Origin: Labeo rohita
Lineage: Eukaryota; Chordata; Actinopteri; Cypriniformes; Cyprinidae
Length of the DNA: 64,000 nt
Direction of reading: 5' to 3'
Assembly (NCBI RefSeq): GCF_022985175.1
Contig: NC_066882.1
Location: 3,281,980-3,345,979, forward strand
Notes under the pieces: generated by a model
Databases searched by the model: none
Seen by the model: the letters and a program-made list of their open reading frames with translations, nothing else
Told to the model about the DNA's origin: nothing
Part shown: positions 36,335 to 47,242 of the stretch, one piece after another
Layout: every line of letters starts with the position of its first letter
Numbering within the stretch: the first letter of the stretch is position 1
Program-made: the position numbers and the translations under genes

Positions 36335-38229
36335 TATGCACCATCCGATAATGACACAGAAAGTGAACGGCTGGCACATATTTATATGTTACTCTGTTCA
36401 GGAGTATTTTTTGTTCACAAGCGTCAATTTGGCGCCAGGCAAAATACATGCTTTTACAACATATAATTAACATTTGTGGTTACTTAGTTGTTATTATTTT
36501 CAGCAAAATGCAGAATTACACTAAACCTACTTCGTATACATAATTAAATTCCTTTAACCAACAATGACGCTCCCATGTAAAAAGATACTCCACCCATCTG
36601 CCTACAAACATCAAACTGATTATTCATGAGGAAAAACACTCAGGTGTGAATAAAGGTCATAAACAACCTGCTAGAAATCATGTGAACATACAGAGAAATT
36701 AAAGGATAGTTCACTCAAAAATGAATGTTAAATGTTGACTTCCACTCTATGGAACTTTACCCAATTCTTCCAAATATCTTCTTTTATGTTCTACAGAAGA
36801 AAGAAAGTCATACAGGTTTAGAATGACATTAGGGTGAGCAAATGATGGCAAAATATTCCTTTTTTTGTGTGAACTCTCCCTTTAAAGGACTTTAAAGGCA
36901 TGGCAGACAATCACATTTCATGCTTGCATAATATATAGGTTACATAAATCAGTTAGAGAGAAACTGGGTGGAATTTTCCATTGACACCTCCAAAAGAAAT
37001 GATCTTGGAAAGCTGGTTATGATGCAGCGATCCCGAGGGCAGAATGACAAGTCTTGTTTTGTCAGTTATATATTCTAGATCTCCTTTAGAAGTCTAAAAG
37101 GTATTGAGGTCAACATGCTTCCATCAAAACACTTCCTGAAAGATTTTCCATTCAAGTGCATGACATTAACTGTATTTTAGCTTTGACTAGAAACCAGGCA
37201 ACTATGAGATGTGACAGCTTTGTCCTCATAATGTGAGATTTGTCTTTTTTTTTTTTATATATATATATATATTTAATATGACTATGACTTATACTGTAAT
37301 CCATAGGCCCAGTGCGTCATGGTCATTAAATGTAAATGCACGTAAAACAATATCACCTTTATGCTCACCTGCTTGAATCAGAACAAGCACAGAGAGCAAA
37401 TTATCCTCCTCTTATGCTTCATAATACACTTTCTTTCCAGACACATTTGATCTGCCAAGTCCCTGAGAGGAAAAAGTAAGAGCAGGCCAACAAATCAAAC
37501 AGAGCAGAGCCCTGCGGAGGTCATGTGAACCTGACAGCCCAAATTGTATCTCACATGTTCAAACTGTCAAGTTGTTTTGTGGTTGTATCAGTTAGTGCTT
37601 TGCATAGAAACCACACTAAATGGCAGCCCTAAAAGACTTACTGAATCACAATCAGGAATGTTTATTTAAAACCTGGAAAGATATTCGAAACCTCAAAACC
37701 TTCATTCATAACTAGCACGAAACGCATAGTGAAAAATGTGACTGTACATGTAGCAGGGTTTCAATAATTTCCTCTAGATTTAACCAATGCCAAATTAACA
37801 TATCAATGAACACTTTAAAGGAAAAAAGGCACAAGGGGTCACTGAGGTAGTACATTTTCAAAAGGTTGAAACAGGTTTACATGTATGCAAGGTCAAAAAA
37901 CACTTTAGTTTTCTCCAAAAATAGATTTAACTTTACCCCAATTGAAACGAATGGGTTTCATAGCACAGCGCTTTCCGCATTCGGTGTGTGAAAGTCGTTT
38001 TGTGCGCCATCCTTTATCATTACTCCAACTAATGAGACAGACAGACAGTCAAGCTGCATCAATCACAAATTTTTAGACTACAGTGGGTCCACAGCTGAAC
38101 AACAGAACTACAGAAGCATGAGTCAGCCAGTTAGCAAGACATGTGCAGGGTTGTTACATAACATAACATACACAACTACGCATTTTGAACGATCGGTAGA
38201 AAATACAATCTTTGTAGATTCATCTTTTG
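36335..38229. other. intergenic with one family-B repeat
   Basis: The segment 36,700-36,890 is a family-B repeat: AAAGGATAGTTCACTCAAAA at the left and inverted GTGAACTCTCCCTTTAAAG at the right. A (TA)n run lies at 37,254-37,270. The rest shows nothing I recognise. Confidence 0.5.
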
Positions 38230-38420
38230 GAAGTGAGTATTATAAATAGCAGAAAATCCTGCTATTTTAACTAAATAGAAGTCTAAATAGAATCTATAGC
38301 TATTTTCACTTAGTGTAAATAGCATGCTATACACTTTTGCATTCATTGCTATTTGCACTTAGTGTAAATAGCCTCTATCGCTATTTACAATTAGTGCAAA
38401 TAGCTGCTGCCTAATTTTAA
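38230..38420. repeat. degenerate tandem repeat of AAATAGC units
   Basis: Motifs such as TAAATAGCATGCTAT, CTATTTGCACTTAGTGTAAA and GCTATTTACAATTAG repeat about every 35-45 bases, in both orientations. Confidence 0.7.
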
Positions 38421-38521
38421 TTAGGAATTTTAATTTATAGCGTTTAACTTAAAGGAGACCTATTATGCCTCTTTTTACAATATAAGTCTAAGGTGTCCCC
38501 AGAATGTGTCTGTGAATTTAA

Positions 38522-39279
38522 AAGGGGACACTGGATACCCATTTTCCACAAGTTGATATGATTCTTAATAAATTATAAATTCTCAATGGTTGTGTAAAAC
38601 AACACCCTTTTTACCTTGCCAAAATCAGCTCTGCAAAAATCATCCTGTTCTGGTCGAGACTGCTTTAAATGTTAATGAGCTCTACTAGCCCCCGCCCCTC
38701 TCTTCTCTCTGTGGAGTGACGAACCTGTTTACTTTAGCCGGGTTTATCCGCTAAACTTGCTAACTAGCACGTTATTAGGAAAGGTGATTCCCACTTAAGG
38801 TGAAGCTGGATCACGAATGATTTGTGCGAACATTTATGTAGATCGGGAGGCGCATTCCCGTCACAAACAAATGTAATCCACTGCATATTCAGAGGCTTGG
38901 ATGTCGGGAGTAAATGACGACCACTATGTTCATTATTACATCCAGCAACAAAACACCTCAATCGCTTAATCTGAGATATTCTTGTCTAACTTACATCCCT
39001 GCACCGGCATCGAAACAATGGAGGTCGGACTGTTACAGCTGGTCTGAGGTAAGATGCTCATGTCAACCAACTATCGTGGGAGCGGCCTCTGTTGGTGTGA
39101 CGCCAAACCAACAGGCATCTGAGAATGGCTCGATTTAAAAAAGGGGATATTATTTTTACAGCTTAATTAAAAACACTGCATGGATATTTATCATAATAGG
39201 GTAGATGTGTACATACACTGCCAACACACATTAAAGTTCAAACAGCATGAAAATGTGAACTTTGCATCCGATTACCCCT
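38522..39279. mobile_element. TTAA-flanked nested element with THAP-like relic
   Basis: TTAA occurs on both sides (38,518-38,521 and 39,280-39,283). The ends AAGGGGACACTGGATACC and GCATCCGATTACCCCT are inverted relatives. The same element starts at 46,939 and about 63,172 (CCCATTTTCCACAAGTTGAT). The centre encodes part of a THAP-type zinc finger on the minus strand. THAP domains with TTAA duplications point to the Kolobok superfamily. Confidence 0.7.
38764..38961 (-). pseudogene. THAP-like zinc-finger fragment of a transposase
   Basis: The minus-strand frame begins RCFVAGCNNEHSGRH, a C-x4-C opening, followed by LLPTSKPLNMQWITFV with the conserved aromatic Trp-x-x-Phe of THAP domains, then a lysine-cysteine-histidine tail. 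The frame lacks an ATG and is cut off at 38,764 with no downstream catalytic part. The corresponding stretch at 63,405-63,460 reads RCFVIGCNNKHSSRH on the minus strand and then stops. This is a decayed transposon gene, not a host gene. Confidence 0.6.
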
Positions 39280-39866
39280 TTAAGCTCAAAAAAACCCACA
39301 GATCATTTATTACATCATTTTGAAAATGCCTAATTTGAGTGCAAGCAGAAACACACTGTTTTCATGCATGTCTCTTTAAATGCAAATAAGCTGCTTCTCC
39401 CCGCCCCCTTTTCTAGAATAGAGCTGTGCCTTTACAGCTTGTAGCTCAGATAATCTGTTAAAAAAACATCTGTTTGGGTTTGATTATCATGTCTATTGTG
39501 CTGAATACATGTATTTTTAAGCCATATCAGTTTAAACTCATGATATAGGGTTTTCTGAGCACACACATCCGAAGCACACACACAGAAAGCAGCTGACTAA
39601 ACTAAGTTCTCTTTCATGTCTTATTGCGCTTAAATTGTCAAATACACACAAGTTACATTAAAACACACAGGAGTTACAAAAAGTAATATTATAATAAGAT
39701 CCCATTTCAATATCACCATGGGAATAAAATCTGAGCGGCTCGTTTTTTCACAAGGGAAAGGCTTACCAAAAAAATTTGCTGGGTTCTTCTCTTTCACATT
39801 TTCAGGGACCCAATTATAGCACTTAAACATGGAAAAAGTCAGATTTTCATTTTATGTTACCTTTAA

Positions 39867-41094
39867 ATCAGTCATCATGCATTTTTAAAAAGCATTAATA
39901 GTCTTAATTCTTGCAAATTTAATTCCTCTCTTGGTCACATAATACTGTGCACAATATTTTGATGTCAAATGTCCAAACTAAAAAAGTTTTGCTTCCAGTA
40001 AATGTGATAATCAAGGAAGTGTGTGAGCAATTCTGCTTCTCCACCGAGAAAAATGTCTTTTATTTCCCCACAATGAGCCGTGACAACCTCTTTCCTCGCT
40101 CTGTGAGAGCAGCTGGATGGAAGGCAGACGGCCAGCTGAAAGGATTAGAGGATCAATCAGCGAGACGACGAGGGGTAACAGATAATCAGCGAAGGGGCAT
40201 GTACCCAGAGGTCATGCACAAAGAGAGCACATTGTGTCCTTGAGGAAGGGTCGTACCTGTTGCCCGACTCTCACACAGCATCAGATCTCCTCCTCACACT
40301 GACAGCCAGCACCCCACTGCTCAGCTGAGATGAAAATGTCAGCGAAAGGTCACGAAGGGTTGAGAAACCTTTATTACAGGAAACAAGACACCTCTTTCCC
40401 TATAAGAACATGTTTCTGAGATTCATTTTTAAGCAGAAAAACAGGTTCTCAGACTGTTCTGTACAACATGTCCAAGACTAAAGACCGAGGCAAAATTCTT
40501 TGGACGAGGCAGTTGGAAAACACAGTGCGTGATGAATGAAAAGAGACAGAGAAGAGGATGATGACAAGGAGAGATATGATGGGGAGGGACTGTGGGAGCA
40601 ATATTAGAACTTCAATTATAGTCAAAAGTCATAAAATCCTCCAGAATTGCCTGCTGACGCCCATGAGTGGTGAACTGTGGAGATATTGATGGGATTGGGA
40701 TGGATCTCCACCGTGCAGTTGTCAGTAAGACATATAATCGAGGACCTGAATGCCTGTAATTACGCCTGGACGCTTCATGCCGTGAGTCATGTGACACTCC
40801 GTGACTTTAACACCACGTCTCCATGTGTTAAATTCATCACCTGTGAGGCCTTCAAAGAATTTTAATATTTGCATTTAAAGGTGCAGAATGTAATATTGAC
40901 AGCTAGTGGTTGAAACATGTGCTGCAGTCCAAATTTGAAATATTGGAGAGTTGTTTCTCCTGCCCCCTTCTCCTCAGACCCGATGTTTACGTGGGTTGCC
41001 AGATTGAGAACACAAAACAAGAAAAAGCACAATTAAAAGTGAAGACTTGATTTTTAATATTCATATAGCTTTTTTATGATGGTGTTGAAATGTA
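39867..41094. other. intergenic, no gene seen
   Basis: The part at 39,990-40,860 is of normal composition without transposon ends. Frames at 39,947-40,243 and 40,677-40,865 have no recognisable domain. Nothing else is supported. Confidence 0.45.
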
Positions 41095-41825
41095 AAAATC
41101 TAAAATGATGAGATTTTGATATTTTGAGAATAAAGTCTAAATATTTCAAGAATAAAGTCTAAATCGTGAGAATAAAGTTGAAGTATTTTGAAAATAAAGT
41201 CAAAAATACGAGAATAAAGGTTGAAATGTTTCAAAAATAAAATCTAAATGTTTTGAGAGTATAGCCTGTGCATTAATCTTGTAATTGCTACAAATTAATT
41301 CTCGTTTTGCCTTTATTCTCAAAACATTTTTACTTTATTCTCAAAACATTTTGACTTTATTCTCAAAATATTTTAACTTTATTCTCAAAACATTTTGACT
41401 TTATTCTCAAAATATTTCAACTTTACTCTCAAAACATTATAACGTTATTCTCGAAACACTGACTTTATTCTCGTAATTTTGAATTTATTCTCGAAACATT
41501 GACTTTATTCTTGAAACATTTTGACTTTATTCTCAAAATATTACGACTTTATTTTCAAAATATTACGACTTTATTCTTAAAAATATTACGACTTTATTCT
41601 CAAAATATTTACTTTATTATCAAAACATTTTAACTTTATTCTTGAAACACTGACTTTATTCTCGAAATTTTGACTTTATTCTTGAAACATTTTGACTTTA
41701 TTCTCATAATTTTTACTTTATTGTTGAAATATAATCTTGAAATATTTAAACTTTATTCTCAAAATATTTTAAATTTATTTTCGAAATATTTTGACTTTAT
41801 TCTTGCAATCTTATATATTTTTTTT
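41095..41825. repeat. inverted pair of degenerate GAATAAAGT / ACTTTATTC tandem arrays
   Basis: From 41,110 to 41,265 units read GAGAATAAAGTCTAAAT; from 41,310 to 41,825 they read GACTTTATTCTCAAAACATT, the opposite strand. The unit is about 20-25 bases with CGA/CAA variation (TTCTCGAAA, TTCTTGAAA). The whole block can form a hairpin. Confidence 0.85.
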
Positions 41826-42127
41826 TAAGTGGCACTAAAACGCCATTGTACTTTTTAGATGGATACCGAAGCTTTTTTTAAGGGTTGGGTAGAATCTACA
41901 ATCTCTGACCCAGTTTGTGTTCTGGCTTCCACTGCTGCAATATGTGCATTTCCCACCAACTGGCAACCTGGGGTGTAGAAATCATATTGGATAAACTGGC
42001 AATGGGTGGAGTCACAAAAGCAAAACAAAAATAGACATTCCAACATGGAATGCGCCTTTCAAAATAGAATAACTGAACAATTATGTGAATTTAGCATGTT
42101 TTCTAATTATCTGCAAACATTTGTGCA

Positions 42128-42431
42128 TCTGGACCATAAAACCAGTTGTAAGAAGCACGATTATATATGTAGCAATAGGCAAGAACACATAGTATTAGTA
42201 ACTTATCAATTTTTTTCTTTTTATGCTAAAAATCACTTATTAAGTAAAGACCATGTTTCATGAAGATATTTTGTAAATGTTCTACTATAAATATATCAAA
42301 ACTTAATTTTTGTTTACTAATATGCCTTGCTAAGAACTTAATTTTGACAACTTTAAAGGCGATTTAAAAAAAAAAAAAAAAAAAACTTTTTTTTTCCAGT
42401 TTTTTTACCCTTATGAATGGTTTTGTGGTCC
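42128..42431. mobile_element. MITE of the TGTGACCCTGG family, copy 3 (ends eroded)
   Basis: CTGGACCATAAAACCAGT at the left and the inverse GGTTTTGTGGTCCA at the right, with the family's interior motifs (TTAAGTAAAGACCATGTTTC, ATATGCCTTGCTAAG). An A/T-run insertion lies at 42,366-42,400. Confidence 0.8.
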
Positions 42432-43015
42432 ATTTTTATGCTTTAGAACAGTCAAAATGACATACAGCACCCTTAAGCATGTGATTTCTGCATGTCATTC
42501 ACTCACAACTAGAAAATTAATAGAGCTAATGAAAGACAAGGAAGTTGTTTTTCTGTCAGCAAACGATAACCTGGCAATAGGACTCATGATCAGCCTGTTG
42601 GGAATATGTGTATCCGCGGGTTGGAACAGACAGGTGTTGTGGTGACGTACAAACACCTAATGTTGATAGATGGGCCTGCTTGGCATTGTATGAATGAGTT
42701 TCTATATTTGGACATAGATTTTAAAGCCTCTGAGGTACACGCTGCCTTGAAATACGTCTGTTTCGAGTTGTGCTATGACCATACAGCAAAGTATGTAGGT
42801 CAAGCAACAAACGAGTTTCAAAAGAGGGAATGATGTTGTTGGCAGAGAGTACAAGGTGGCAGTTCTTGTCTGGGGAAAGTAGCTACTAACTGTTTTAACC
42901 CTAAAGCACCATAATATTTCATTATTTTCACGTTATGTCTGGTAGTTGATAAATACCTGATTATTTAATTAACCATTCATTCACCATATTTTGTCTACAT
43001 GAATTCAAACTTTTC
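42432..43015. other. intergenic between two MITE copies
   Basis: Holds two overlapping open frames (42,457-42,645 and 42,606-42,833) without recognisable domains or ATG in good context. No transposon ends were seen. Confidence 0.4.
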
Positions 43016-43361
43016 TTTTATGGCAAAAGTCATTAGGATATTAAGTAAAGATCATGTTCCATGAAGATACTTTGTAAATTTCCTACTGTAAATATAACAG
43101 TACTTAATTTTAGATTAGTAATATGCATTGCTAATAAACTTCATTTGGACAACTTTAGATGTGGTTTTCTCAATATTTAGATTTTTTTACACCCTCAGAT
43201 TCCAGATTTTTAAATAGTTGTATCTTGGCCAAACACTGTCCTATCCTAACAAACCATAGGCTACATCAATAGAAAGCTTATTTACTCAGCTTTCAAATGA
43301 TGTATAAATCTCAGTTTCAAAGAATTTACCCTTATGAATGGTTTTGTGGTCCAGGGTCACA
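43016..43361. mobile_element. MITE of the TGTGACCCTGG family, copy 4 (left end missing)
   Basis: It starts inside the family (ATTAGGATATTAAGTAAAGA) and ends with the complete terminus GGTTTTGTGGTCCAGGGTCACA. Shared motifs include ATTAGTAATATGCATTGCTA and CTATCCTAACAAACCATA. Confidence 0.8.
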
Positions 43362-46300
43362 TTTATTAAAACATAACATAGTGTACAGTATGAAAATTGA
43401 TAATCGTCTTGCTAAAGATCACAAAATTGTTATTAAAGTATTCATGTTTTAAATGAGGTAATCTAAATATAAAAGAAAATTTTAATTCATGCACAATAAA
43501 ATATCTAATATTAAGCATTATATTGTGCATCATAGTAAATTTGGAAATGTATTTGAATTCAATTAAACAATTCAACAGTCAATTCTGGAAAATGCACAAA
43601 AATATGAATAACTCTTAATATTTCTGTTTCAAGGGATGTTTTGTGCCAATTTCTTAAACTGAGTAGGTTTCAGAATTTAAGGGCTTTGTATCAGTGCAAC
43701 ACACATGGCAAACAAATAAAAACTTTTTCTGAGAAAGACGCATCCATTTGTGAATTGACAGATTCATTCACCCCAATGCATCTCAAAGAAGCAAAAGAAA
43801 AAAACCTAATGTTGTGACTGGTGTGCACAGAAGAAAGGACTTAGACAGAAATTGCCCAGACTTGCTGGTGCTTTTTTCCATAGTTCATTACAGGTTGTGA
43901 GAAGGACTGGCTGTTTGCAGTGGCATCAAAAGACCCCATAGACCACATTCTCAAATTGTCTATTATTTCACTGTGGGATTTCCTCCTTTAACAAAGCATT
44001 CTCCCCATGACCTCTCAGCGCCTTTGAACACCAACTCAAGTGTTTCATCTCTGACAGGGAGCTGTGAATGAATGATGAATTGCCCCAGAACAAAGTGCTG
44101 TCGTCCAGCACAATCAGACTGTTGAAAAGTACTCTCTGCCGACATGTTTACTTTACAGTCAAGGACGTCGCCTCTTCCCAGACCCGAATCTGCAGATAAA
44201 TGAAGCTTGCATGGCACCGAGATGCCCAGGCGTTGTGTGCTGGACTGTGAGATTGACGGGCAGCGGGTGGGTGGGTGACTGAAGAGCAGAAACGGGCAGA
44301 TGGTGGTCTGTTGGGACGTGATTAGGTGGCTTCACAGCAAACTGTCTGCAGGCAGGTGAGTTTAACCCTGCTGGGAAGCCGAGCCTCACTCGGCTGTTAC
44401 AATTAGAAAACTTTGAGGCCACTTTATGTCCATCAGGGCCACTCGGTCGCTTCAGTACAGTAAGCTGTTTTAAGGTTGTCTACAACAGGGGTCTTTAAAC
44501 TTTTGAGGCCAAGGACCAAGGAAAATTCCACCGTAAGACAGTTTTAATGACCCTAACTGACTCGTTTTGAATGACGATAGTACAGGTAAACTTGCAGAGA
44601 GCATGTTTCAGCTTCTGATGGGAAAGAGGGCAGCTCGCCCTACATTAGCTGGTTTTCCGTCACACGCTGGAAGGAATTATCGGACTGGAAAGCGGACAGC
44701 TGTCAGTGATCTGAGGGCAGAGCAGCAGTTAGTCTCGCCCCCATGCCAGGCCCAGACTGCCACCCCTCCACCGTCACTCTCCAAGAAACACTCAAATACC
44801 AAACGGCTCCGATGACCACTGAACAACCAGTCACTGACTGCTAAAGGAAAAAATGATCTCTGTTTCTGGTTTTGCCATTCGGCAATAGTCAGCTTAGCTT
44901 TTCCCACCAACATTCTCAAACATCTTAAAAAAGGTCAAAAAGACACAGGAAGGAGTCTTTAACAAAACACACTACGTTTGTTTTGAGGCTTAGCGGCTCG
45001 CTTTAAAGCTTGCTCATTAACCCTAATGAAATAAGTGTCCTCGGTGGTGGTCTTCAATAAAACCACAAACAACCTGAAAACATTCAAGTCATGCAGTCGA
45101 GCTGTCACAGGACCTTGAGGTCCGGGCATTTTTTCCAAAACAAAATTCTTCTTAGTAAACACAACATTTCTTGTGTTGATTAAATTGAATTTGAATTGGA
45201 GATTCAACAACATGATTTACCACAAAACAAAACAAAACAAAACAAAAAAGGAAAATAGAAACCAGATTTGGACTTTTGCTAAAGAAATAATATGAGCGCT
45301 TGAGCGCGACACGTGGCATGACGTTCTGGGCTGCCTAAATAGATCGTAGAACCATTGCCACCAATGGTCTGTACAATCATTTTCACTCACCATGCTTTTG
45401 AGAAACATAGCCCTGGACAGTTGCCTGGATGTTGCTAAGATGTTCTAAGGATTTTAGAGAGTTGCCATGTGGTTTCTAGTCTGTTCTGGGTCAAAATAGC
45501 CTCCTTAACGAGCCAAAGTTTTTAACATAACACTGATGCCACATGAATCCCTAACCCTAAATTTGCACAATAGTAATAATAGGTTGTGGCAAATAAATCA
45601 AATTGCATAAACTTCCCCAGCTCAAATTTTTAAACATGTATAGTGACAAAAGCCAAAATATTAAATATCACAGATGTATATTTAGTAATCCACTATTCTG
45701 TAAAGAAGGGATCCTAGATGCATTTCTAGGTTCAGCATTGTGCGTTCTTAGGATGTTCCTGTTTAAAAGAAGTATTATCTTAATGCAAACTGACTCACAT
45801 TTGTTTTTTGACCTTGAAACTGTACAATTTAACAATTTATTCCTGGAGCCATACCGAAATTACAATATCTCTGCAACTGAACCATACATGGCCTTAAAAA
45901 TGAAGATGACAAAAGACCCAATATCTAAAAGGGCATTAAGATATCTTTACTATTTCTTGAGTTACAGGCATGCAAACTTTGGAGAAAAAACTTGAAAAGT
46001 ACTATTCCCCCATTTTTGAATGGACACCATTGGCACATAATGCAACAAAGATTGTTAACGTCAACAGATTTTACTAACAGACCTATCAATCTCTGTGTAA
46101 AAATAATAATCCTGCAATCTTTCTGAAGTAATTTTCCCTTCCTGTAATTTGGCTATTAATATCAGGTGAAAATTGTCATTTTGATTCTCCTCTACAAAAT
46201 AGTGGATTATTTAAAAAAATACACATCTTCTTCAATTAGGTATTTCTTTCAGCAGAAAAAAAATATTAATAAAATCAAAAATTTGAGCCTTGGACCTCCG

Positions 46301-46879
46301 GTTGAGTTGACACGGAATGACCCAATAACGCTGGACGAGAATGATACATTTCCCGATGCCCAAAGTTCCTGTCAAAATAAAGCAATCCATACAAAAACTG
46401 ATTGTCTCTCAAACATGTTCTTTTTGACATATTGCACAATGTTCTGGTGTGTGGCTGCCCTGCCAGTTGGGTACCATCTGTTTGCTATCTCAGCCTGATT
46501 ATAACCAGCTGTGTGGAGGGAACTTTCTTTCACACAGTGTCACGCTCTCTGTCAATGCCATATTTCACTATCACATCTAATACTCTAAAGATACCATCTC
46601 CTTATGAATCATAATCTTTATGAATGCCATCTCAGAAAACTGCTGGAGACATGGCGTAGATTGGAAATTTAACTTGTGAATGGAGTCTCGGGATGTATTT
46701 TTTTTTTTCTTGACACACCTTTTAAAGGTGAAAAATTGAAAAACTGTTATTTACTTTCATGCCATTTTAGACCTTTATGTCTTACTTTATTCTGTGGAAA
46801 ACACAAAAGGAGAAAAAATAAGTTATGAATGTACTGGTCACTCTTTTAAGACTTCAAAATGCCACAAAAACACCATTTA
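43362..46879. other. intergenic, mostly unassigned
   Basis: The part at 43,840-44,450 is compositionally normal. CAGGGGTCTTTAAACTTTTG at about 44,487 resembles a hAT terminus, but its partner was not found. An (AAAAC)n run lies at 45,222-45,250. Frames at 45,603-45,995 and 46,166-46,498 have no recognisable domain or splice support. Confidence 0.4.
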
Positions 46880-47242
46880 ACTGCAAAAAATGATGAATTT
46901 TGTCTTGTTTTTTATTACAAATATCTAAACATTCTTAAAGGGGTCATCGGATGCCCATTTTCCACAAGTCGATATGATTCTTTAGGGTCTTAATGAAAAG
47001 TCTCTAATATACTTTGGTTAAAAATTCTCAATAATTGTGTAAAACAACACCCTTTTTACCTTGCCAAAATCAGCTCTGCAAAAATCATCTCATTCTGGTC
47101 GAGGCTTAATTTTGATACTTTTTTTTTTCAGAAAACAAGACTTAACATCTTCAGTCATTTTGCTTCTCGTATCTTGAATGTTCAGATATTTGCAAAGGAA
47201 AACAAGACAAAAATACTGAGCAAGAAAATCATTTTTACAGTG
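46880..47242. repeat. CACTGCAAAAAA-family repeat with a nested insertion
   Basis: It begins ACTGCAAAAAATGATGAAT and ends TTTTTACAGTG. The motifs TTGTCTTGTTTT, CAAGACTTAACAT and AAACAAGACAAAAATACTGA match the family. It is split by the TTAA-flanked piece at 46,939-47,105. Confidence 0.75.
46939..47105. mobile_element. 167-bp derivative of the TTAA-flanked element
   Basis: AGGGGTCATCGGATGCCCAT to CATTCTGGTCGAGGC matches the left part of the elements at 38,522 and 63,166. TTAA lies at 46,935-46,938 and again at 47,106-47,109, although the right boundary is an internal sequence, not the usual terminus. Confidence 0.75.

Larger units (their letters stand above)
38453..39862. mobile_element. TTAA-flanked (Kolobok-like) element hosting another
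   Basis: TTAA at 38,449-38,452 precedes AGGAGACCTATTATGCC, and the right side ends ATGTTACCT before TTAA at 39,863-39,866. The host is interrupted after GTGTCTGTGAA by the element at 38,522-39,279 and resumes with GCTCAAAAAAACCCACAG. TTAA targets are used by Kolobok and piggyBac elements. Confidence 0.65.

Noticed and set aside
45603..46498. 130- and 110-codon frames
   Set aside because: AT-rich, Phe/Leu/Ile/Lys-biased frames with no domain, no splice sites and no transposon context. Most likely chance.
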